Positions 53,736 to 62,222 of a stretch of 64,000 nt of DNA are shown in pieces. The notes below the pieces were generated by a model. It ran no database searches. It saw only the letters and a list, made by a program, of their open reading frames with translations, and was not told where the DNA came from. Source of the stretch: Rhizobium sp. Root482 (GTDB lineage: Bacteria > Pseudomonadota > Alphaproteobacteria > Rhizobiales > Rhizobiaceae); NCBI RefSeq assembly GCF_001426565.1, contig NZ_LMFA01000023.1:255510-319509 (forward strand). Direction: 5' to 3'. Within the stretch, counting starts at the first letter, position 1. Each line of letters starts with the position of its first letter. The position numbers and the translations under genes are program-made.

Positions 53736-54563
53736 ATGAACCGTACCTATTACGCCCCGACCGGCGGCACTCCGGCGCAAACCCAGCTCTTGACGGACAG
53801 GGCCGTCTTCACCGAAGCCTATGCCGTCATTCCCAAAGGCGTGATGATGGACATCGTCACCAGCTATCTGCCCTTCTGGGAAGAGACCCGGCTCTGGGTG
53901 TTGTCGCGGCCCCTTTCGGGTTTCGCCGAGACCTTTTCGCAATATATCATGGAAGTGGCGCCAGGTGGCGGCAGCGACCGGCCGGAACTCGATGACGGCG
54001 CCGAAGGCGTTCTGTTCATCGTCGAGGGAGAGCTTGCCGTCACGCTGAATGGCGCGGACCACCGGATGGTACCGGGCGGCTATGCCTTCATCCCGCCGGC
54101 CAGCAAATGGTCGGTGCGCAACCGGACCGACCGGCCGGTGCGCTTCCACTGGATACGAAAGGCCTATGAGGCTGTCGCGGGGCTCGATGTGCCGCCGGCG
54201 CTGTTTCTCAACGAAGCCGATATTGTTCCGTCACCCATGGCGGGGACCGAAGGAAAATGGGCAACGACCCGTTTCGTCGATCCCACTGATCTACGCCATG
54301 ACATGCATGTGACCATCGTCACCTTCGAGCCCGGCGCGGTCATTCCCTTTGCCGAAACCCATGTCATGGAGCACGGGCTCTATGTGCTGGAAGGCAAGGC
54401 CGTCTACAGGCTCAACAAGGATTGGGTCGAGGTCGAGGCCGGCGATTATATGTGGCTGCGCGCCTTTTGCCCGCAAGCCTGCTATGCCGGAGGGCCGGGC
54501 AGGTTCCGCTACCTGCTCTACAAGGATGTCAATCGCCACATGAAACTGAAGCCGCGCGCCTGA
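53736..54563 (+). CDS. allE: (S)-ureidoglycine aminohydrolase-like bicupin
   Basis: A 275-aa protein with two cupin domains (about 60-135 and 195-265). The N-terminal MNRTYYAPTGGTPAQTQLLT and the C-terminal ETHVMEHGLYVLEGKAVYRL with metal-binding Glu and His match the YlbA/AllE family, which removes ammonia from ureidoglycine in purine (allantoin) breakdown. AGGAA lies before the ATG. None of the other allantoin genes is present in the window, so it is a stand-alone copy and its physiological role is open. Confidence 0.85.
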   Translation: MNRTYYAPTGGTPAQTQLLTDRAVFTEAYAVIPKGVMMDIVTSYLPFWEETRLWVLSRPLSGFAETFSQYIMEVAPGGGSDRPELDDGAEGVLFIVEGELAVTLNGADHRMVPGGYAFIPPASKWSVRNRTDRPVRFHWIRKAYEAVAGLDVPPALFLNEADIVPSPMAGTEGKWATTRFVDPTDLRHDMHVTIVTFEPGAVIPFAETHVMEHGLYVLEGKAVYRLNKDWVEVEAGDYMWLRAFCPQACYAGGPGRFRYLLYKDVNRHMKLKPRA

Positions 54564-54618
54564 TGGCCTTGCGGCGAGCCGGAGGTTTGGCGCCGGATCG
54601 TGCCGCCTCCGGTTTTTC

Positions 54619-54807
54619 TCAGCAGAACCGTGCCGGAAGCGGGGCGACAGTCCGGTCGCTGCCGTAGTCGCGTTGATGCGCGAGATGCCCGCCGATGCGG
54701 CGCGGCGCCAACGTCATGGCGGCGGCCGGTGCGTCGAAAGCGCCATCGGCATAGGTGCCCGTGTCGCTCGTCTCGTCGCACTTTGTTTTCAAAAGATTGA
54801 AGATCAT
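54619..54807 (-). CDS. Small hypothetical protein (62 aa)
   Basis: A 62-aa frame beginning MIFNLLKTKCDETSDTG, with no membrane segment or known motif. It has an excellent ribosome binding site (GGGAGG 6 nt before the ATG on the minus strand), which is the main reason to list it. The composition (Ala, Arg, Asp, Gly rich) resembles small conserved rhizobial proteins of unknown role. Confidence 0.5.
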   Translation of the reverse strand: MIFNLLKTKCDETSDTGTYADGAFDAPAAAMTLAPRRIGGHLAHQRDYGSDRTVAPLPARFC

Positions 54808-54930
54808 CGAAAGCCTCCCGGTGTCCCATCAACGGCCGATCCATCGACGGCGTTCCACACCTACCCGAAAAAGTGTTAAAAAATTAACCATGTTTCGACG
54901 GGCGCTGATCGTCGGGCGGGAGGCCGGTCG

Positions 54931-55092
54931 TCAGTTGAGTTGCGGGGAGCGCAGTTCTTCGCTGAGGATCCGGAAAGCCTCGTCCAGGGCATCGACCAGA
55001 ATGTCGGTCAGCTTGTCGCCGTCGCCATCCTGCAGGAACAGGGCGATCATGGCATCCTGGGAATTGGCGGCATAGTCGGTCATTTGCGACAT
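54931..55092 (-). CDS. Small acidic hypothetical protein (53 aa)
   Basis: A 53-aa frame that I translated by hand: it starts MSQMTDYAANSQDAMIALFL and ends ELRSPQLN. It looks amphipathic and helical, with a DGDGDKLTD loop. AAGGA lies 7 nt before the ATG. The codon use is that of a GC-rich rhizobial gene, with many G/C third positions. The function is unknown. Confidence 0.55.
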   Translation of the reverse strand: MSQMTDYAANSQDAMIALFLQDGDGDKLTDILVDALDEAFRILSEELRSPQLN

Positions 55093-55460
55093 CTCATTGT
55101 CCTTCGCTGCTGGGCGTCATGCCCATGATGGGGACAGGCTAGGGCGCGTCGCTTGCGCCTGGCTTGAGGCCTTGGCCCTTCCCTGGCCCTTGCCGCTTCG
55201 GTCCGCAAGCCTATCTAGGCGGAATGGGCCGGGTTTCCAGTCATGCCTTGATAGGCTTGCCGGAGAGCGGCCGCCAAGGCCCGTCGCCCGGTGCCTTCGA
55301 AATGTCCCAATGGCGGGCAAACTGGGAATTCGGCCGTCGGCCGCTGCCTCTGGCGGCAGCTACGGTCGCCCATAAGACCGGCCCTGCACGAACCGCGAGT
55401 ATCCTCCCCACCGGCTCGACGGTCAGGCAAGGGCTGAGAATCATGAAGATAGGGAAAGAC
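55093..55460. other. 368-bp gap upstream of the DUF992 gene
   Basis: It holds the leader of the 53-aa gene and the promoter region of the DUF992 gene. I see no gene, tRNA or strong hairpin in it. Short open frames on both strands have no support. Confidence 0.5.
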
Positions 55461-55988
55461 ATGATGAACAGAATTCTTGCGATGGTCCTCGCCACAGCTC
55501 CGCTTGCCATCGGCGGTGCGAACGCCGCTGATCTCGCCAACGAAGCGCCGGCTCCCACCTATGAGGAAGCGGATGTCCGAAATGGCGTCAAGATCGGCTA
55601 TCTCGAATGCGATATCGGCGGTGGCGTCGGCTATGTGCTGGGATCGGCCAAGGAGGTCGATTGCGCCTTCCGTTCGGCAATGGGCAGGGAAGCTTCGGAT
55701 CATTATACCGGCGCCATCCGCAAGATGGGCGTCGATCTCGGCTTCACCACCCGCAGCCGCCTTGTCTGGGCGGTGTTTGCACCCACGGCCGGCTATCATC
55801 GGGGTTCGCTGAGCGGTCTCTATCAGGGTGCCAGTGCCGAAGCAACGGTCGGGGCCGGTGTCGGCGCCAATATTCTTGTCGGCGGCACGTCGGGTTCGAT
55901 CCACCTCCAGACGGTCAGCGTCACCGGCCAGCTCGGCCTCAACGTTGCCGCCGGCGGCGCGTCGATAACGCTCACCGCGGTGAACTGA
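55461..55988 (+). CDS. Exported DUF992 family protein
   Basis: A 175-aa protein (or 181 aa from ATG 55443). A Sec signal peptide (MMNRILAMVLATAPLAIGGA) is followed by the DUF992 domain: GVKIGYLECDIGGGVGYVLG, CAFRSAMGREASDHYTGAI and a Gly/Ala-rich C terminus. The family is nearly confined to alphaproteobacteria and has no known function; members are secreted or periplasmic. AGGG lies 6 nt before the ATG at 55461. Confidence 0.85.
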   Translation: MMNRILAMVLATAPLAIGGANAADLANEAPAPTYEEADVRNGVKIGYLECDIGGGVGYVLGSAKEVDCAFRSAMGREASDHYTGAIRKMGVDLGFTTRSRLVWAVFAPTAGYHRGSLSGLYQGASAEATVGAGVGANILVGGTSGSIHLQTVSVTGQLGLNVAAGGASITLTAVN

Positions 55989-56016
55989 AAAACAGGAGCA
56001 TGTTGGAAATCAGAAA

Positions 56017-56092
56017 TGGTGCCGCTTGCAGGACTCGAACCTGCGACCCCATCATTACGAATGATGTGCTCTACCACCTGAGCTAAAGCGGC
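56017..56092 (-). tRNA. tRNA-Thr (anticodon CGT)
   Basis: On the minus strand acceptor arm GCCGCTT (56086-56092) pairs with AAGCGGC near the 3' end; the D-arm AGCTCAGGTGGTAGAGC, anticodon stem CATCAT/ATGATG with loop TTCGTAA (anticodon CGT), and T-arm GGTTCGAGTCC are present. CCA is encoded (56017-56019). The length is 76 nt. Confidence 0.97.
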
Positions 56093-56211
56093 CCATGCGT
56101 TTCGCAGTGCTGCGGAACGATGTGTGAGGGGCTGATACCTGCAAACCGATGGGATTTCAAGCCATCAGTTTTGCGAAGAAGAAAAAAGGCGAGGACGGAT
56201 CAGGAGGCGCG

Positions 56212-57171
56212 TCACAGGCTCAGCTTGCGGCGCGCCTCCTGGTATTCTCCGGCAAGCCGATCGACGAGGTCGGCAACCGGCGCGACCTGGGTCACGGCGC
56301 CGATGCCCTGGCCGCAGCCCCAGATATCCTTCCAGGCCTTGGCGCCGGTCGTGGCCGTCTCGAAATCCATCTTCGAGGGATCGGCCTGCGGCAGGTGATC
56401 GGGATCCATGCCTGCCGCCGCGATCGAGGCCTTCAGGTAATTGCCGTGGATGCCGGTGAAATAATTGGAATAGACGATGTCGGCAGCACTGCTGTCGACG
56501 ATCATCTGCTTGTAGGCGTCGCTGGCGCGCGCCTCGCTGGTGGCGATGAAGGGCGAGCCGATATAGGCCATGTCGGCGCCCATGGCCTGCGCCGCCAGCA
56601 CCGCTCCGCCGGTGGAAATCGCGCCGGAGAGCAGCAAAGGCCCGTCGAACCAACTGCGGATCTCCTGGATGAGCGCAAAGGGCGACAGCGTGCCCGCATG
56701 GCCGCCAGCACCGGCGGCAACGGCGATCAGGCCGTCGGCGCCCTTGCGGATGGCGGAATTGGCATGGCGGTTGTTGATCACGTCGTGCAGCACGATGCCG
56801 CCATAGGAATGGATCGCCGCATTGACCTCCGGCACTGCACCGAGCGAGGAAATGACGATCGGCACCTTGTATTTGACGCAGGCCATCAGGTCGTGTTCGA
56901 GCCGCCGATTGGACTTGTGGACGATCTGGTTGACCGCAAAGGGCGCCGCCGGCCGTTCGGGATTGGCGGCATTATAGGCCGCCAGATCTTCGGTGACCTC
57001 GGCAAGCCATTCGTCCAATTGCGCCTCCGGCCGGGCGTTCAGCGCCGGAAAGGAGCCGATGACGCCGGCCTTGCACTGGGCCAGGGTCAGGGCCGGATGG
57101 GAGATGATGAAAAGCGGCGCTGCGACCACGGGTATGCGCGTGGTGCCGTTGAGGGGGGCTGGCAATGTCAA
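56212..57171 (-). CDS. Nitronate monooxygenase-like flavoprotein
   Basis: A 319-aa FMN-dependent TIM-barrel enzyme of the nitronate monooxygenase (2-nitropropane dioxygenase) family. VVAAPLFIISHPALT at the start, the phosphate-binding GLIAVAAGAGGHAG (about 145-158) and MGADMAYIGSPFIAT (about 202) fit. The His/Asp active site of class I NMO is not clear, so it may be a class II or related flavoprotein. The start is TTG at 57171 with GGAG 6 nt upstream; no ATG is possible before the conserved N terminus. An ACGT-rich site lies just upstream. Confidence 0.83.
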   Translation of the reverse strand: MTLPAPLNGTTRIPVVAAPLFIISHPALTLAQCKAGVIGSFPALNARPEAQLDEWLAEVTEDLAAYNAANPERPAAPFAVNQIVHKSNRRLEHDLMACVKYKVPIVISSLGAVPEVNAAIHSYGGIVLHDVINNRHANSAIRKGADGLIAVAAGAGGHAGTLSPFALIQEIRSWFDGPLLLSGAISTGGAVLAAQAMGADMAYIGSPFIATSEARASDAYKQMIVDSSAADIVYSNYFTGIHGNYLKASIAAAGMDPDHLPQADPSKMDFETATTGAKAWKDIWGCGQGIGAVTQVAPVADLVDRLAGEYQEARRKLSL

Positions 57172-57459
57172 GTTTCGCTCCGGGTCCCGATATTTGACGT
57201 GTTCGTAAACGTAAGAATGTGTAGCAGCGCCTTGGCCTTTTGCAAAGGCATGTCGGTGATCTTGGCGGCCGCAAGCTCAAACCCCGGGATTTCTCCCCTG
57301 CCAGCCGGCTCTTTGCCCCGCAAGGCTTGCGGATCGGCGCGCCAACCGTTACCCAATCGTTAATATATCCAGATGCGCGCCGGATTTTATCAACGAGGCG
57401 TCGCGACGGGACGGCCTGAAACGCCGAGTGCCGGGGCCGCGCACCAAGAAGGACGAACA

Positions 57460-58608
57460 GTGAGCGGACTGGAAACTGCGATCAGACACGCGCTGGAGCG
57501 CTCCGAACGGGAAAATTCCGAAACGCGCGCGCGCATCTATCAATCGGCCCGAAATGCCCTGGAAGCCGGCCTGAAAAAACAGGATGTCCACGATCCGGAT
57601 GTGGTCGCCCAGCAGCGCCACCGGCTGGAGGCGATCATCCGCGCGATCGAGATTGAGGAACGGGCGGCCCTGAAAGCCGCCGCCGCCGTCGCACCGCCGC
57701 AAGCCTCTCGGCAGGAGCCGGTGGATGCTTCGCCGTCTGTAGAGCTCGACGATGGCCTGCATGAGCGGGCCGACCGAAACATGCCGGTCGATGGCCCGGT
57801 TTCCGAAGAAAGGCTTGATGGCGGACTTGACGGAGGGCTGGACGGCCTGCGCGCCGAGCGGCGCACGGCCGCCGCCGAGACGCCCGCTCCGGCACCTGCT
57901 GCCGGCCGGCGTGGCCGCAATGCCAGGAAGGCGGACCCCAAGCCGCGCCGCAGGCGCAGCAGCTTCCTGTCCTTCGTGATGGTCGTGACCGTTCTGGTGG
58001 CGGCCGTCGGAACGGCGGCCTGGTGGGTGCAGACCAGCGGCCTGTTGAAATCGCCCGCCGAGCGTGACACCAGCGTCGCCAATCCGCCGGCAACCGTGCG
58101 GTCGGAAGATTTTGACGGCGGCGCGGGCTTGAAGACGCTTGGCAGCCGTTCGGGCTTTTCCGGCGACTGGATCGATGTCTTCACGCCAGGCGAGGCGGAC
58201 AAGGTGAAGGCCGGCAGCCAGGCCGCGGCCGATCCCGTCAGCGACGAAGGCGGCCGGCGTCTTCGCATCACCTCGGCAAGCGCCGGGAGCGACGGCAATG
58301 TTCTGGTGGAAATCCCGGCCTCGGTGCTCGAGCAGATTTCCGGCAAGACATCGACGCTTGCGCTCAGCGTCCGGGCGGATGAAGGCAAGCCGACGCAGTT
58401 TTCCGTCGAATGCGATTTCTCGACGCTCGGCGATTGCGGCCGCCACCGGTTCACCGCCCATGACGAAAAGAACGACATGCTGTTCAAGGTGACGTTCGAC
58501 CGCAGCCTCGCGCCGAATGCGCCCGGTCATATTCTGGTCAACAGCGATGTGACCGGCGCCGGCAACAGTCTCAGCCTCTATGCCATCCGGGTTCTTCCGG
58601 GCCAGTGA
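57460..58608 (+). CDS. Rhizobial single-pass membrane protein of unknown function
   Basis: A 382-aa protein. An N-terminal helical region (about 1-75, ETAIRHALERSERENSETRA) is followed by a low-complexity linker with an LDGGLDGGLDGL repeat, a basic stretch (RRGRNARKADPKPRRRRS), one membrane segment (about 170-190) and a periplasmic C-terminal domain of about 190 residues with beta-rich character and paired cysteines (CDFSTLGDCG). I do not recognise a named family for the C-terminal domain. AAGGA precedes the GTG start at 57460. Confidence 0.7.
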   Translation: MSGLETAIRHALERSERENSETRARIYQSARNALEAGLKKQDVHDPDVVAQQRHRLEAIIRAIEIEERAALKAAAAVAPPQASRQEPVDASPSVELDDGLHERADRNMPVDGPVSEERLDGGLDGGLDGLRAERRTAAAETPAPAPAAGRRGRNARKADPKPRRRRSSFLSFVMVVTVLVAAVGTAAWWVQTSGLLKSPAERDTSVANPPATVRSEDFDGGAGLKTLGSRSGFSGDWIDVFTPGEADKVKAGSQAAADPVSDEGGRRLRITSASAGSDGNVLVEIPASVLEQISGKTSTLALSVRADEGKPTQFSVECDFSTLGDCGRHRFTAHDEKNDMLFKVTFDRSLAPNAPGHILVNSDVTGAGNSLSLYAIRVLPGQ

Positions 58609-58627
58609 TGTTTGCGATGGAACCGGG

Positions 58628-59509
58628 CTATTTGACGAAGCCCGGCCCGAAGCCAAGGATCTTGCCGTCGATCTTGCCGATCGCCTTCTTGTCCTTGCCG
58701 TCATAGTCGAGCGACGACAGGATGTGACGGATGATGTTGAGGCGGGCGCGGCGCTTGTCATTGGCGCGCACCACCGTCCATGGCGCGTGGTCCGTATGGG
58801 TGGCCTTCAGCATTTCATCGCGCACCTTGGAATAGTCGTCCCATTTCGTCAGGGCGGCGATATCCATCGGCGAGAGCTTCCAGATTTTCAGCGGATCATG
58901 CCGTCGGTCGTGGAAGCGTTTCAGCTGCATTTCGCGGCCGATCTCCAGGTAGAATTTGAAGAAGGCGATGCCGTCGCCGGTGACCAGCTTTTCGAGCCGT
59001 GGGGTCTGTTCGAGAAACTGCCGGTGTTCCTGGGGCGTGCAGAAGCCCATGACCGGCTCCACCCCGGCGCGGTTGTACCAGGAACGGTCGAACATCACGA
59101 ATTCGCCGGCCGTCGGAAAATGGGTGATATAGCGCTGGTAATACCACTGCCCCTTTTCCGTTTCCGTCGGCTTGGTGAGTGCCACGACGCGCGCCGCGCG
59201 CGGGTTCATGGAGGCTCGGGTGGCAAGGATCGCGCCGCCTTTTCCGGCGGCATCGCGGCCCTCGAACAGAGCCATGACGCGTTTCCCCGTCGCCTGCATC
59301 CAGAACTGCACCTTGACGAGTTCGACTTGCAGCTTTTCTAGCGTGTCGTCATATTCGTCGCGGTCGAGCTTCTTGTCATAGGGATAATCCCCGGAACTGA
59401 GCGTTTCCTTGTCGATCCAGCCTGGCAGGTCGGGTTCGTCGACGTCGAAAATCCGCTGCTTTCCTCCGATCGACAGTTCGACCGATTGGCTCTCTTCAAG
59501 TCCTGCCAT
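58628..59509 (-). CDS. ppk2: Polyphosphate kinase 2
   Basis: A 293-aa PPK2 family enzyme that transfers phosphate between polyphosphate and nucleotides. Walker A is [11 protein letters not shown] (about 83-93), Walker B/lid is [18 protein letters not shown] (about 140-157), and the C-terminal KIWKLSPMD is conserved. The single-domain length fits the class I (ADP/GDP-using) group. It is encoded next to phoR-pst; a Sinorhizobium meliloti PPK2 of this type (SMc02148) has been structurally studied. A phosphate-economy function is consistent with the location. Confidence 0.93.
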   Translation of the reverse strand: MAGLEESQSVELSIGGKQRIFDVDEPDLPGWIDKETLSSGDYPYDKKLDRDEYDDTLEKLQVELVKVQFWMQATGKRVMALFEGRDAAGKGGAILATRASMNPRAARVVALTKPTETEKGQWYYQRYITHFPTAGEFVMFDRSWYNRAGVEPVMGFCTPQEHRQFLEQTPRLEKLVTGDGIAFFKFYLEIGREMQLKRFHDRRHDPLKIWKLSPMDIAALTKWDDYSKVRDEMLKATHTDHAPWTVVRANDKRRARLNIIRHILSSLDYDGKDKKAIGKIDGKILGFGPGFVK

Positions 59510-59650
59510 GGATTGCTCCCCCTGCCTTGCCGTTTTGCTGAATTCCTATGGAGGAGGCCATAATTGGATTGCGAATTCAAGCACGCCGTGGAAACCATGT
59601 CATGAACGTCGGATAGGGTCGCCTGGTTTACCCGGTCGTGAGAGAGAATC

Positions 59651-60892
59651 TTGGAAAAGGCAGCTATCATCTGGACGCAACTCAAGGCCAGCGTCGGCGC
59701 GCAGAAATGGGCCATCGCGCTTTCGGCCATCGTCGCCATCGGACTCGGCCTTGCCGGCATTTCGGTGCCAGCCGTCCTGTTGTTCTGGCTCGTCTGGCTG
59801 GTGGCGCTGGTCAATCGCGCTGCCGATCCCCGTCCGCCGGTCCCCTCCAGCAATCCGTCCGCGATGGAGCATGCCGGTCTCGGTCCGCTTGCCGCCGCCT
59901 TCGATGCACTCGATACGCCGATCCTGGTGGTGGCCGCCGATGAAACGGTGATCCTGCAGAACCAGGCCGCCGAAAAGGCCTTCGGTACCATCCCGCCCAA
60001 TACGGATCTTGCGGCGCGGGTTCGCTCGCCCGGCATTCTCGACATGGTGCGCGAGACGATCGTCACGGGCAAGGCAAACCAGTTCGAGCATTCCGAGCGG
60101 TTTCCCTCCGAAGCGGTCTATATCGTCCGCGTTGCGCCGGCCGATATAGGTGCGCCACCGGCGCGGCGCCTCTTTGTCCTCTCCTACCGCGATATATCGC
60201 AGGCCCGGCGCATCGACCGGATGCGGTCCGATTTCGTCGCCAATGCGAGCCACGAGTTGCGCACGCCGCTTGCCTCGCTGCGCGGTTTCATCGAGACCCT
60301 GCAGGGACCGGCCCGCAACGATGCCAAGGCGCATGAGAAATTCCTTGCCATTATGCACGAACAGGCAACGCGGATGAGTCGGCTCGTGGATGACCTTCTG
60401 TCCCTGTCCCGCTTCGAGCTGAAATCCCATATCGCGCCGGACGAGGCGATCGATCTGGCGCCGCTGCTGGGCCATGTCCGCGATACGTTGCAGCCGCTTG
60501 CGAAGGACCTCAATGTCGAGATCGTGCTTGATCTCCCAGTTGGTTCGGTCATCGTTCAGGGCGACCGTGACGAACTGACGGAGGTCTTCGAGAACCTCAT
60601 CGAGAATGCCTGCAAATATGGCCAGGACGGTAGGAAGGTGGAGGTCACGCTTTTGGGCGGCGGTGGTATGCCGGCGGAAGTCGCGGTTCGGGACCATGGT
60701 CCGGGCATTCCCGCCGAGCATGTTCCACGCATCACCGAGCGCTTCTATCGGGTGAATGTCGAGGCCAGCCGTTCAAAGAAAGGCACCGGCCTCGGGCTTG
60801 CCATCGTCAAGCATATCCTGACCCGCCACAGGGCCCGGCTAATCGTGCAGTCGGAACTGGGCAAGGGTACGGTCTTTACCGTGCGGTTTTGA
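59651..60892 (+). CDS. phoR: Phosphate regulon sensor kinase PhoR
   Basis: A 413-aa membrane sensor kinase. Two adjacent membrane segments (about 20-55), a PAS-like domain (about 75-180), the H-box NASHELRTPLASLRGF (His about 201), N-box (NLIENACKYG) and G boxes (VRDHGPGIP, GTGLGLAIVKH) are clear. It is expected to phosphorylate PhoB at low phosphate; phoB is probably beyond pstA outside the window. The start is TTG at 59651. It is the first gene of the phoR-pst locus and lies divergent from ppk2. Confidence 0.92.
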   Translation: MEKAAIIWTQLKASVGAQKWAIALSAIVAIGLGLAGISVPAVLLFWLVWLVALVNRAADPRPPVPSSNPSAMEHAGLGPLAAAFDALDTPILVVAADETVILQNQAAEKAFGTIPPNTDLAARVRSPGILDMVRETIVTGKANQFEHSERFPSEAVYIVRVAPADIGAPPARRLFVLSYRDISQARRIDRMRSDFVANASHELRTPLASLRGFIETLQGPARNDAKAHEKFLAIMHEQATRMSRLVDDLLSLSRFELKSHIAPDEAIDLAPLLGHVRDTLQPLAKDLNVEIVLDLPVGSVIVQGDRDELTEVFENLIENACKYGQDGRKVEVTLLGGGGMPAEVAVRDHGPGIPAEHVPRITERFYRVNVEASRSKKGTGLGLAIVKHILTRHRARLIVQSELGKGTVFTVRF

Positions 60893-60953
60893 CATAATCC
60901 CGCCTCTCCGAAAGAGGGTTTTGGAAAATACAGTGTGAAAACAGCGGCTTGGC

Positions 60954-60999
60954 ATGTCACAAATGTTTCGTCAAACTGACATAAAAGATGGGGCTATCG
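60954..60999 (+). promoter_or_regulatory. PHO box promoter of pstS
   Basis: Three 7-mers follow each other at exactly 11-nt steps: ATGTCAC (60954), GTTTCGT (60965) and CTGACAT (60976). The first and third match the PhoB half-site CTGTCAT in 5-6 of 7 positions; the middle one is weak. A -10-like CTATCG lies at 60994-60999, about 11 nt after the last half-site. The pstS ATG is 90 nt further on. Confidence 0.7.
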
Positions 61000-61089
61000 G
61001 ACGCTAGTTAAGGGCAGCCGATCGAGACGGCGAAAGCGAGCGCTTGAGAAAAAGCGCACCCACACAAGCCCATCATGGGGAGAGTTCTG

Positions 61090-62124
61090 ATGAAATCCTT
61101 GAAACTCACTGTTGCAGCGCTGGTTGCATCCGCTGCTTTTGCCGGCGTGGCGATCGCCCGCGACCAGATCCAGATCGCCGGTTCCTCGACTGTTCTTCCC
61201 TATGCCAAGATCGTTGCCGAAACCTTTGGCGAAACCTTCCCGGACTTCAAGACGCCGATCGTCGAATCGGGCGGCACCGGCGGCGGCCTGAAGGAATTCT
61301 GCAAGGGCGTTGGTCCCGACACGATCGACATCGCCAATGCCTCGCGCAAGATCAAGGACAGCGAACTGGAAACCTGCAAGGCCGCAGGCGTCACTGAAAT
61401 CCAGGAAATCCAGATCGGCTATGATGGCATCGTGTTTGCCACCGACGCCGGCAATGCCGACCTGGAGCTGGTTCCGAAGGATCTCTATCTGGCGCTCGCC
61501 GCCGAGGTCGTCGTCGATGGCAAGCTGGTCGCCAATCCCTACAAGAAGTGGTCGGAAGTCAACGCCGAGCTGCCGGACGTTGAAATCGCCGCCTATATCC
61601 CCGGCGAAAAGCACGGCACCCGCGAAGTCTTCGAAGAGAAGATCCTTGCCGAGGGCTGCGCGGAAGCCGGCGCGACGGATGTCATCAAGGGCCTGGTCGC
61701 CGATGAAAAGGAAGCCGCCGCGAAATGCGTCGCGGTTCGCAAGGACGGCCTGGCCGTCGATATCGACGGCGACTACACCGAAACGCTTGCCCGTATCGCC
61801 TCGAACAAGAACGGCATCGGCGTCTTCGGCCTTTCCTTCTTCGAAAACAATGCCGACAAGCTGAAGGTCGCGACAGTCAGCGATGTCGTGCCCTCGACCG
61901 AAACCATCGCATCCGGCGAATATCCGGTCTCGCGCCCGCTGTTCTTCTACGTCAAGAAGGCGCATCTCGGCGTGATCCCCGGCCTCAAGGAATATGTCGA
62001 ATTCTTCCTCGACGACCAGATGGTCGGCCCCGACGGCCCGCTGGCCGCCTATGGTCTGGTTTCGGCACCGGATGCCGAGCGTGAAGAAGGCCGCAAGGCA
62101 TTCACCGCCGGCAACATGCTCTGA
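61090..62124 (+). CDS. pstS: Phosphate ABC transporter, periplasmic binding protein
   Basis: A 344-aa phosphate-binding protein. A Sec signal peptide (MKSLKLTVAALVASAAFAGV, cleavage near AIA-RD) is followed by the PstS motifs IAGSSTVLPYAKIVAE, ESGGTGGGLKEFC and IPGEKHGTREVFEE. GGGGAGAG sits 5 nt before the ATG at 61090. It is the first gene of the pst operon under the PHO box and is followed by a hairpin that may favour its mRNA. Confidence 0.95.
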   Translation: MKSLKLTVAALVASAAFAGVAIARDQIQIAGSSTVLPYAKIVAETFGETFPDFKTPIVESGGTGGGLKEFCKGVGPDTIDIANASRKIKDSELETCKAAGVTEIQEIQIGYDGIVFATDAGNADLELVPKDLYLALAAEVVVDGKLVANPYKKWSEVNAELPDVEIAAYIPGEKHGTREVFEEKILAEGCAEAGATDVIKGLVADEKEAAAKCVAVRKDGLAVDIDGDYTETLARIASNKNGIGVFGLSFFENNADKLKVATVSDVVPSTETIASGEYPVSRPLFFYVKKAHLGVIPGLKEYVEFFLDDQMVGPDGPLAAYGLVSAPDAEREEGRKAFTAGNML

Positions 62125-62140
62125 TAGAGAAAACCAGAAT

Positions 62141-62166
62141 CCGGCGCGGCGGGAATGCCGCGCCGG
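62141..62166 (+). terminator. Hairpin between pstS and pstC
   Basis: CCGGCGCGGC (62141-62150) pairs perfectly with GCCGCGCCGG (62157-62166) around a 6-nt loop, 16 nt after pstS and 56 nt before pstC. It lacks a T run, so it is more likely an mRNA-stabilising stem than a full terminator. Confidence 0.6.
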
Positions 62167-62222
62167 ACCTCCCAGGTTCGGATTTGCCGGCCTGACGTTT
62201 GATGGGCCGGGGGACAATGTCG

